DNA of 64,000 bases from Pedobacter riviphilus (GTDB lineage Bacteria > Bacteroidota > Bacteroidia > Sphingobacteriales > Sphingobacteriaceae): the NCBI RefSeq assembly GCF_014692875.1, contig NZ_CP061171.1, positions 3,906,001 through 3,970,000 of the forward strand, read 5' to 3'. Below, one piece after another: positions 1 through 7,138 of the stretch; positions within the stretch are counted from its first letter, which is position 1, and every line of letters starts with the position of its first letter. A model generated the notes under the pieces. It was given only the letters and a program-made list of their open reading frames with translations. It searched no databases and was not told the DNA's origin. The translations under genes were made by a program, and so were the position numbers.

Positions 1-338
1 AAACTACAGGTTTTTTAGACAAAACCCAGATACAACTTTATTCTAAAGATGCCAACAATGTAATTAAACAAATCAATTTTGACATTCGCCAGCCCTTTAC
101 CTATACAAATAATTTGAAAATGGATTATTATCAGCTTGTTTCTTCTGAAATAGGCCAACAAGCGAAAAGTATTGATAATACCTTTTATCTTAAACTTGGC
201 GATAAGCTTTATGAGCTTAATCTAAAGGTAAATAACCAGGCAGTAGAAAAATTACTGATCGATAAAAACGATGCACCTAAAGAGCTCCCGAATGCGAACA
301 GTCAGTATCTCAATAGCATCTATACCTTAAAAATTTAA
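1..338 (+). CDS. C-terminal end of an unrecognised protein (partial)
   Basis: The reading frame beginning at base 3 is open from the window edge to a TAA at 336-338, so this is the last ~111 residues of a gene that begins outside the window. An internal ATG at 114 is in the same frame, but the frame continues upstream of it and the ATG is probably not the start. The sequence is soluble-looking and rich in Lys, Asn and Leu, with no motif I recognise. It ends just before a bidirectional terminator. The function cannot be assigned from this fragment. Confidence 0.6.
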   Translation, partial: TTGFLDKTQIQLYSKDANNVIKQINFDIRQPFTYTNNLKMDYYQLVSSEIGQQAKSIDNTFYLKLGDKLYELNLKVNNQAVEKLLIDKNDAPKELPNANSQYLNSIYTLKI

Positions 339-370
339 AATGTGGTACTTCAGGTATAACTGATTTATAT

Positions 371-407
371 AAAAAATCCCGGTGAGTAAAGTTCATCGGG
401 ATTTTTT
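371..407. terminator. Bidirectional intrinsic terminator
   Basis: The arms AAAAAATCCCGGTGA and TCATCGGGATTTTTT pair with a single wobble around a 7-nt loop. There is an A-run on one side and a T-run on the other, so it can end both the plus-strand gene at 338 and the minus-strand gene at 412. Confidence 0.85.
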
Positions 408-411
408 AGAC

Positions 412-756
412 TTATTTTTTAGATGCAGGTCTGTTTTTAATCTGACTAGGTTTTAGCCAAATTTTAGCACCTTTCGAGTTTACATAATATTTTTCATTTT
501 TTGCATTGATATAAACATCAGAACCATCTGGTGCCATTTTACCTTTCCAGGTTTTATCTGCAATTTTCGAACTACCCTTTACCGCTACTTCAGCAGTTTT
601 ATTACCAACCGATTTGGCACCTTTACTAATTGCCTTTCCGGTATGGTCTAGTGCCTTACCAACTTCGCTTTTTTTCTTTTCTTGTGCATTTACACTAAGA
701 GCAACGCCGCCAACTAAGGTCAGCGCTAATAAACCCATTACAAATTTCTTTTTCAT
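412..756 (-). CDS. Small secreted protein of unknown function
   Basis: 114 residues. The N-terminus MKKKFVMGLLALTLVGG is a classical signal peptide with a likely cleavage after VNAQ (about residue 25), so the protein is probably exported. The mature part is Lys-rich. It contains GKALDHTGKAISKGAKSVG-type segments, followed by a C-terminal region with YINAKNEKYYVNSKGAKIW that looks like a short beta-rich repeat found in small Bacteroidota secreted proteins. No catalytic motif is visible. It converges on the upstream gene across a shared terminator and stands alone beside a repeat array. Confidence 0.7.
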   Translation of the reverse strand: MKKKFVMGLLALTLVGGVALSVNAQEKKKSEVGKALDHTGKAISKGAKSVGNKTAEVAVKGSSKIADKTWKGKMAPDGSDVYINAKNEKYYVNSKGAKIWLKPSQIKNRPASKK

Positions 757-863
757 AACCGCTAATTTTTATTTAAATGTTAAATTACAACGAGTTAACT
801 GGTAGTTTTGTTTTGCAGGAGTACAATTATTTTTTCGGTGGTTAAACTTTTTGCTGCAGGATC

Positions 864-1924
864 AAAATACTCACTAACCTTCACAAAAAGATAATAGCGA
901 AAAGAAGGGCTACCCCAACCAAAAAGCAAGAAACCTACTACAATAAATTTAAATTATTTTTTTTTGCAGCGCAGGGCCAGAGCAGCTATTTAAGCCTGTT
1001 CCCGTGCTCCACTATATCCTTTCGCTGCGCTTCAGGGATGCCGCTGCACCCGGGGCTAAGACACTCGGTAGTGCAGGTAGAGCGAAACGTATAATATCTG
1101 GCAAAATGCGGCTTCTTTTCTTCCACTGCCCCACGTTAAATAAACCTTATTGCAGCGGCTATACTTTTTGGTGCGCTACCTAAAAATACTCACTAACCTT
1201 CACAAAAAGATAATAGCGAAAAGAAGGACTACCCCAACCGAAAAGCAAGAGACCTGCTTTACAATAAACTTAAATTATTTTTTTGAAGCGCAGGGCCAGA
1301 GCAGCCATTTAAGCCAGTTCCCGTGCTCCACTATATCCTTTCGCTGCGCTTCAGGGATGCCGCTGTGCCCGGGGCTAAGACATTCGGTAGTGCAGGTAGA
1401 GCGAAACGTATAATATTTGGCAAAATGCGGCTTCTTTTCTTCCACTGCCCCACGTTAAATAAACCTTATTGCAGCGGCTATACTTTTTGGTGCGCTACCT
1501 AAAAATACTCACTAACCTTCACAAAAAGATAATAGCGAAAAGAAGGACTACCCCAACTGAAAAGCAAGAAACCTGCTTACAATAAATTTAAATTATTTTT
1601 TTGAAGTGCAGGGCCAGAGCAGCTATTTAAGCTAGTTCTCGTGCTCCACTATATCCTTTCGCTGCGCTTCAGGGATGCCGCTGCGCCCGGGGCTAAGACA
1701 TTCGGTAGTGCAGGTAGAGCGAAACGTATAATATTTGGCAAAATGCGGCTTCTTTCCTTCCACTGCCCACCTTAAATAAACCTTATTGCAGCGGCTATAC
1801 TTTTTGGTGCGCTACCTAAAAATACTCACCAACCCTCACAAAAAGATAATAGCGAAAAGAAGGACTACCCCAACCGAAAAGCAAGAAACCTGCTTTACAA
1901 TAAATTTAAATTATTTTTTTGAAA
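864..1924. repeat. Tandem array of ~319-bp units (3 full copies + partial)
   Basis: The phrase AAAATACTCACYAACC recurs at 864, 1183, 1502 and 1819, giving unit lengths of 319, 319 and 317 bp. The fourth copy stops near 1924. Each full unit carries a ~95-bp GC-richer core (about 968-1060, 1288-1379, 1605-1698) containing CGCTGCGCTTCAGGGATG and CCCGGGGCTAAGAC. Copies differ by scattered substitutions, so the array is not a recent exact duplication. An 87-codon open frame inside (1150-1413) has no coding character. The core recurs in inverted orientation in the second array at 12.5-13.5 kb. Confidence 0.9.
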
Positions 1925-1953
1925 TGGATAGCCAATACTTTAAGAGTATGGCC

Positions 1954-2955
1954 TTAATTTAACTTCTCGGCTAATAATTTCATTTCGATATGCGGCGAAC
2001 GGTTTTCGTAGATAATGCTATGCACCGCTTTACAAATTGGCATATCTACATTGTATGCCTGGTTTTTAATATGCATACATTTCACAGCATAATATCCCTC
2101 GGCAATCATATTCATTTCCAACTGGGCAGATTTTACGGTGTAACCTTTCCCTACCATATTACCAAACGTACGGTTGCGGCTGAACTGCGAATACGCGGTA
2201 ACCAACAAATCGCCAAGATATGCCGACTCCATAATATCTCTAGTAATAGGATGAACAATATCAACGAAACGTTTAATCTCGCGGATGGCATTACTGATCA
2301 ATACCGCCTGGAAATTATCGCCATAACCTATGCCATGGCAAATGCCACTGGCAACGGCATAAATATTTTTTAAGACTGCTGCATATTCTGTCCCGAAAAT
2401 ATCATCCGAAACATTAGTTTTAATGTAACGGGTATTTAAAAATGAAGCAAATGTTGATGCCTGCTCCACATTGGTACAGGCAATGGTGAGATAAGATAAT
2501 TTTTCTAATGCCACCTCTTCGGCATGGCAAGGCCCGCTAACCACCAAAATATCGTGATAGGGAATGTCGTATTTTTCGTGCATAAATTCACCGATAATCA
2601 GATTATCTTCGGGTACAATACCTTTTATCGCCGAAACAATTTTTTTCCCTTTTAAATCTTCTGGAGTAATAGAAGATAGCGTAGTTTTTAAAAATGCCGC
2701 CGGAACGTTTAAAATCACAAAATCGGCAGATTTTATAATAGAATTGATATCAGATGAAATATGATCGTCTTCATCCAGTTTAATTTCAACCGAACTGATA
2801 TAATTAGGATTATGCCTAAATTTCTTGATATGCTCGATAGCAGCTTCATTGCGCATCCACCAAAAAATTTCCTTTTCAGCTAAATTGTCTGCAAGCATTT
2901 TTACAATGGCAGTCGCCCAGCTCCCGCCCCCTATCATTGCTATTTTAGGTACCAT
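1954..2955 (-). CDS. gpsA: Glycerol-3-phosphate dehydrogenase [NAD(P)+]
   Basis: 333 residues, the normal length for GpsA. It reduces dihydroxyacetone phosphate to sn-glycerol-3-phosphate in the cytoplasm and supplies the backbone for phospholipids. The N-terminal Rossmann motif IGGGSWATAIVKML (residues 8-21) is visible, and NVPAAF and VSAIKGI follow in the nucleotide-binding domain. The catalytic region includes LKNIYAVASGICHGIGYGDN, with the conserved Lys (about residue 192), and SRNRTFG. The ATG start at 2955 lies just before the Rossmann strand. It lies downstream of the efflux adaptor gene on the same strand, separated by a 172-bp gap with an inverted repeat. Confidence 0.95.
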   Translation of the reverse strand: MVPKIAMIGGGSWATAIVKMLADNLAEKEIFWWMRNEAAIEHIKKFRHNPNYISSVEIKLDEDDHISSDINSIIKSADFVILNVPAAFLKTTLSSITPEDLKGKKIVSAIKGIVPEDNLIIGEFMHEKYDIPYHDILVVSGPCHAEEVALEKLSYLTIACTNVEQASTFASFLNTRYIKTNVSDDIFGTEYAAVLKNIYAVASGICHGIGYGDNFQAVLISNAIREIKRFVDIVHPITRDIMESAYLGDLLVTAYSQFSRNRTFGNMVGKGYTVKSAQLEMNMIAEGYYAVKCMHIKNQAYNVDMPICKAVHSIIYENRSPHIEMKLLAEKLN

Positions 2956-3015
2956 GTTTATAAAAAAGGTTTAAGGTAAAGGTGTAAGACCTTATTTTAA
3001 AGGTATAAGGCAAAA

Positions 3016-3066
3016 GGTGTAAGGCTTAAGGTAAAGACTAATGCCCAATACCTTAAACCTTACACC
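3016..3066. repeat. 18-bp imperfect inverted repeat in degenerate AAGGTGTAAGG tract
   Basis: The arms GGTGTAAGGCTTAAGGTA (3016-3033) and TACCTTAAACCTTACACC (3049-3066) pair with one mismatch around a 15-nt loop. The surrounding 2965-3080 is made of variants of the same short word. There is no strong T-run, so it is not a clear terminator. Confidence 0.7.
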
Positions 3067-3127
3067 CTAAACCTTAGGAATACACCTTAAACAGCGCAAG
3101 TTACTATTTCTTGCGATTAATTATAAA

Positions 3128-4468
3128 CTACTTTTTAGCGTCTTTGTTAAACAACTGGTCTTTAGATGTTTTTTCTACAACCATTCCATCTTTTAATTTG
3201 TTTTGGATAGCAGAGTAAGGACCTGTTACAATTTCTTCGCCAGCTTTAACACCAGATTTCACAATAATGAACTGATCATTTTGGATGCCGGTAGTTACCT
3301 CTGTTTTTTTAACCTTTTTGGTTTTAGCATCGTAGGCATAAACGTATTGTTTCACCTTTTTATCGGTTAATTTAGTTTTTTGCTTATCGGCATTTGCCTG
3401 GTTACCCTGGTTCTGGCTAGCATCGGCAGTTTTTGCATTATCAGTAAATACCGCTTGGATAGGAATAGCCAAACCAGTTAACGATTCACTTTCTATATCA
3501 ACAGTAGCCGACATTCCTGGTCGGAAAATAGACTGTTGTTTGCCCGCTAATTCTTCTGTAATTCTAATTTTTACAGAAAAATTGGTTACCTGATCTACAG
3601 AGGTAGATACGGCAGTACCCACCGCAGTTGATGAACTTGCGATTTCGGTTACCTCTCCTCGAAATTTTTTATCAGAAAAGGCATCAACCTCGATAGAAGC
3701 TTTATCTCCAACTTTAACGCGGGTTATATCATTTTCGTTAACATCAACATTAACCTCCATTGATGATAGGTTAGAAATACGCATAATTTCTGTACCTGCC
3801 ATTTGCGAAGTTCCTAAAATACGATCTCCCAGTTCGATTGACAGTTTCGAAACCACACCATCAACTGGTGCATAAATAGTAGTTTTAGCCAGGTTTGCAC
3901 CAGCTTCTTTAACGTTTGCCCCAGTTTGTTCTAAAGTAAATTTAGCACCTACTACACTCTCTTTCGCACTGGCTAAATTTGCTTTAGCTGTTAAATAGGC
4001 CGCTTTAGCTGCATCGAACTCGGATGCAGAGATTACTTTTTTATTAAACAGTTCAACATTACGTTTATAAGTTGCCTCTGCGTTTACAAAGTTTGCCTGG
4101 TTTTGTACCAATTGTTGTTGGGCAGAAGCCACACTCGCTTTTTGTGCATTAAAGCTAGCTACCGTTCTTTCATATCCCGATTGTAAAACATCAGGACGTA
4201 CTTTACAAAGTAATTGACCGGCTTTAACAATATCGCCCTCTTTTACTTTTAACTCTACTACCTCTCCCGATACCTCAGAGCTTAATTTAACTTCTGTTTC
4301 TGGCTGTATTTTACCACTTGCTGTTACTGTTTCTACAACAGTTTTATCTGACGCTTTTTCTGTAGTTACTTTTTCGGTCTTATCACCACCAATAACTCCG
4401 GCCAGTTTTAATATCACTAGAAGGGCTACAATAGCAACTACGGTAATAATAATATGCTTCAGTTTCAT
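3128..4468 (-). CDS. Efflux transporter periplasmic adaptor subunit (HlyD/MacA-like)
   Basis: 446 residues. A single N-terminal membrane anchor (about residues 5-26) is followed by a biotinyl-lipoyl half (EVSGEVVELKVKEGDIVKAG, ~67-86). Next come an Ala/Gln-rich coiled-coil hairpin (~100-195), the second lipoyl half (IYAPVDGVVSKLSIELGD) and beta-barrel domains (RISNLSSMEVNVDVNENDI). This is the membrane-fusion protein that links an inner-membrane pump to an outer-membrane channel. The TolC-family gene lies 102 bp upstream on the same strand and the two probably form one unit. No RND or ABC pump follows, as the next gene is gpsA, so the pump must be encoded elsewhere. Confidence 0.9.
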   Translation of the reverse strand: MKLKHIIITVVAIVALLVILKLAGVIGGDKTEKVTTEKASDKTVVETVTASGKIQPETEVKLSSEVSGEVVELKVKEGDIVKAGQLLCKVRPDVLQSGYERTVASFNAQKASVASAQQQLVQNQANFVNAEATYKRNVELFNKKVISASEFDAAKAAYLTAKANLASAKESVVGAKFTLEQTGANVKEAGANLAKTTIYAPVDGVVSKLSIELGDRILGTSQMAGTEIMRISNLSSMEVNVDVNENDITRVKVGDKASIEVDAFSDKKFRGEVTEIASSSTAVGTAVSTSVDQVTNFSVKIRITEELAGKQQSIFRPGMSATVDIESESLTGLAIPIQAVFTDNAKTADASQNQGNQANADKQKTKLTDKKVKQYVYAYDAKTKKVKKTEVTTGIQNDQFIIVKSGVKAGEEIVTGPYSAIQNKLKDGMVVEKTSKDQLFNKDAKK

Positions 4469-4570
4469 AATTTATTGTATTTCGTTTGTTTAAAGTTGTA
4501 ATATTTTAAGGTTAAAATGCTATAAAGTTGAAAGACGTAGTGTTACATGTAACTAGCTTTCAGCTTTAAC

Positions 4571-5920
4571 CTAAAAAACAATCTGTTTGCCCAAATAATA
4601 GTCGATTACTTTAGCACGGAACAGTAAATCGTATTTCGCTAAGATAAAATCTATCTCGGCTTTATTTCTATTGGTTTGTGCTGTACTGTAATCTAAAGAG
4701 TTTACCAAACCAACAGCGTAACGCTGCTCGATTACATAAAAAGCGTCTTTTTGTGCCTGAAAAGCGTTTTGAGTAGAAGTATACCTGCTCTGTGCGGCGT
4801 TTAAGTCGGCAACAGCCTGGTTGATTACTTTTACCAAATTATTTTTTGAAATCTGCTCATCGGTTTTGCGCTGCATCCAGTTAATTTTCGCTTTCCTAAC
4901 CGACGAACGTGTGGTAAAACCATTAAAGATCGGAATGGAAATACCCATGCTCACATATTGACCGAAGTTATCAGATAACTGGCTGGTAAATTTTGAAATC
5001 GGGAAGTTTGAGTTAAACTGGTAATAATAGGCTGATCCTAAACCTCCTCCTAAACTAATCTGTGGAAAAAAGCCTCCTTTTGCAACATCGATTGCTTTTT
5101 CAGCTGCTTTACTGTTCAGTTCTGCCAACTTAATATCAGGAAACGTACTTAAAGCCTGTTTATAAATATCGGTAGGTACGTAATTGCTCTGGATATTGTT
5201 CAATTCGTTAACCAATGGAGGTTGAACTTTAAACGTCATTGGTGGCTGTATTTCCATCAACTGCCCTAAAGTTAAATAAGATATAGTTAACTGGTTTTGG
5301 GCATTTGTTAAATTAAGTTCGGCAGTTGCGGCCTGTGATTTGGCCTGCGAAATATCGGCTAGAGTTTTGTTACCAACATCTAACAATGCCTGTTCCCTTT
5401 TTAAAGTAGAATTGGCAACATCTAATTGCTGTTGGGTAGCTTTAACCTGATCCTGGTTGTTTAACACCTGCAAATAAGCGGTTACTACCTGCAGAATAAG
5501 ATCATTTTTTACCTTCTCTACATTGGTTTGGTTAGCAGCCAATAAAATTTTATTCTGTCTGATCTGATTTAACTTTGTTCCGCCTCCAAACAGGGAAACA
5601 TTGGCACTTACATTCGGACTCAAATTATAGTTCTGCGTGTTTTCGAATAAACCGGACACCTGCTGACTCCTACCCCATTGCATAGATTGATTAATGGTTC
5701 CGTTTACGGTTGGCAACAATGCATTTTTAGATTGGCGAACATTTTCTTCACTCAAAGAAGCACTAAAAGCAGCCTGTTTAATATTCAGGTTGTTTTTTAA
5801 GGTATTTTCGACAGCCTGTTGAATGCTGATCACTTCTTGAGCCCTAATTTGCTGACTAAAACTTAATGTCACTAATAACGCAGATCCGGTAATTAACTTC
5901 TTCTTGGTAAACATCTTCAT
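4571..5920 (-). CDS. TolC family outer membrane efflux protein
   Basis: 449 residues from the ATG at 5920. An in-frame ATG at 5974 would add 18 residues ahead of the signal peptide, so the inner start (MKMFTKKKLITGSALL...) is preferred. After cleavage near RAQE, two OEP repeats follow with the typical Ala/Asn/Gln-rich helices, for example QAVENTLKNNLNIKQAA and VKVINQAVADLNAAQSR. The protein should form the trimeric outer-membrane channel partner of the adaptor encoded next. The extended start would run almost to the divergent deacetylase gene. Confidence 0.9.
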   Translation of the reverse strand: MKMFTKKKLITGSALLVTLSFSQQIRAQEVISIQQAVENTLKNNLNIKQAAFSASLSEENVRQSKNALLPTVNGTINQSMQWGRSQQVSGLFENTQNYNLSPNVSANVSLFGGGTKLNQIRQNKILLAANQTNVEKVKNDLILQVVTAYLQVLNNQDQVKATQQQLDVANSTLKREQALLDVGNKTLADISQAKSQAATAELNLTNAQNQLTISYLTLGQLMEIQPPMTFKVQPPLVNELNNIQSNYVPTDIYKQALSTFPDIKLAELNSKAAEKAIDVAKGGFFPQISLGGGLGSAYYYQFNSNFPISKFTSQLSDNFGQYVSMGISIPIFNGFTTRSSVRKAKINWMQRKTDEQISKNNLVKVINQAVADLNAAQSRYTSTQNAFQAQKDAFYVIEQRYAVGLVNSLDYSTAQTNRNKAEIDFILAKYDLLFRAKVIDYYLGKQIVF

Positions 5921-5994
5921 AATTTGTTTCAAATCTATATAAACAACTTTAATAATTTCAATCTGTACAGGCATTTAGTAACTTTGTAGCTAAA

Positions 5995-6651
5995 ATGTAC
6001 CTGATCAAATCACCGCTTCTGCTAAAATGGTATTATCCATCACTATTATGGAATAAATCCCGCACCGAAAAAGTTATTTATTTGACCTTTGACGATGGAC
6101 CTATACCCAATGTTACAGATTTTGTATTAAAAACTTTAAAAGTCTTTAATGCTAAAGCTACATTTTTTTGCATTGGCGATAATATTGTAAAACACCCCGA
6201 AGTTTTTGAACGTGTAAAAAACGACGGACATGCTATAGGCAACCATACTTTTAATCATTTAAAAGGCTGGAAAACCGATAATGAAACCTACCTTCAAAAT
6301 ACACTAAAATGCCAGGAGCTTACACAAACCAATCTTTTCCGCCCCCCTTACGGAAGGATTAGAAAAAGTCAGATTAAAAGTCTGAAGTCCAAAGTCCAAA
6401 GTCCGAAGTCCGACTCAAGACTTAAGACTACAGACTCAGGACTGAAAATCATAATGTGGGATGTACTCAGCGGCGATTTCGACATTAAGCTCTCTCCCGA
6501 AAAATGTTATCAAAACGTGATTAAACATACCGAAAATGGCTCTATAATTGTATTTCACGATAGTTTAAAAGCATTTGATCGTTTAGCATACGCACTTCCT
6601 AAGGTTTTAGCCTATTTTACCGAAAGGGGTTTCACTTTCGCTACACTTTAG
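5995..6651 (+). CDS. Polysaccharide deacetylase (NodB/CE4) with in-frame repeat insertion
   Basis: 218 residues. The CE4 metal/catalytic motifs are present in order: TFDDGP (31-36, Asp33-Asp34), NHTFNH (83-88, His84 and His88), RPPYG (116-120), WDVLSGD (155-161) and VFHDS (186-190). The enzyme should remove N- or O-acetyl groups from a glycan such as peptidoglycan or chitin-like polymers. There is no obvious signal peptide. Between RPPYG and WDVLSGD, residues ~129-149 (6377-6445) are encoded by a degenerate AAGTCCAAAGTCC-type tract of the kind found between genes here, which is unusual. The insert keeps the frame and all motifs, so activity may survive. The gene is divergent from the TolC gene. 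Confidence 0.88.
   Translation: MYLIKSPLLLKWYYPSLLWNKSRTEKVIYLTFDDGPIPNVTDFVLKTLKVFNAKATFFCIGDNIVKHPEVFERVKNDGHAIGNHTFNHLKGWKTDNETYLQNTLKCQELTQTNLFRPPYGRIRKSQIKSLKSKVQSPKSDSRLKTTDSGLKIIMWDVLSGDFDIKLSPEKCYQNVIKHTENGSIIVFHDSLKAFDRLAYALPKVLAYFTERGFTFATL
6377..6445. repeat. Degenerate short-repeat tract inside a coding sequence
   Basis: Runs of AAGTCTGAAGTCC, AAAGTCC, GAAGTCC, ACTCAAGACT, TAAGACT and ACAGACTCAGGACT resemble the intergenic tracts at 12382-12410 and 61681-61764. It lies within the deacetylase gene and is read in frame. Confidence 0.8.
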
Positions 6652-7138
6652 CCATTGTTATGCCAGAACAGCCTGTGCTTACTTTAGCAAGCTAAAACAA
6701 GCTTTAAGTTAGATAACAAATTTTCAGTTGTTCAAAAACGGACAAAACTGTACGGAATCGAACGGTTAACCTAGCTATTAAGATCCTATCACTGATAACT
6801 ACTTTTTAACTAACAGCAGACCGATTAACACGATTTTGTAGAGACCAGTTTTTAGTGCCTTTTCTTAACGCTATGGTTATAAATCCAGCCTTGATTTATG
6901 GAATTTTATGACCTTTAACCCCTCTCTTTTTTTATTGTTTAGAATAATTCCAAATTACTTAATTGCCTGCCTAAATTAAATTTAAGGGTTGTTTTTTGCT
7001 ATTTTTGTTTTAACCAAAAAACTGGGCCCTATTGGCTCAGTAAACGCAAATTAATATACAAAAACTTATTCTTTTTTGTAAAAAGCGGGTGTACATTTTG
7101 TTGCACAATCTTATAACAAAAAGAATAAAATAGCTAAG
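6652..7138. other. 487-bp intergenic region before acnB
   Basis: I see no open reading frame with coding character and no repeat. It should contain the acnB promoter. A TATTTTTG (7000-7007) fits the Bacteroidota -7 consensus TAnnTTTG but has no TTG at the proper -33 spacing, so I do not call it as a promoter. Confidence 0.5.

Noticed and set aside
1150..1413. 87-codon open frame in the first tandem array
   Set aside because: It lies wholly inside repeat units, crosses the noncoding-like core and is not preserved in the sister units, so it is a chance frame.
864..1924. CRISPR array
   Set aside because: The repeats are ~319 bp and continuous, with no short repeat/unique spacer alternation and no cas genes nearby.
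5921..5974. Longer TolC start (18 extra residues)
   Set aside because: It would put a charged, non-signal segment before a clear signal peptide and nearly reach the divergent gene.
5979..5986. TAACTTTG as the -7 box of the deacetylase gene
   Set aside because: No TTG lies at a 17-23 bp distance upstream and the start codon would be only 8 bp away; evidence is too weak.
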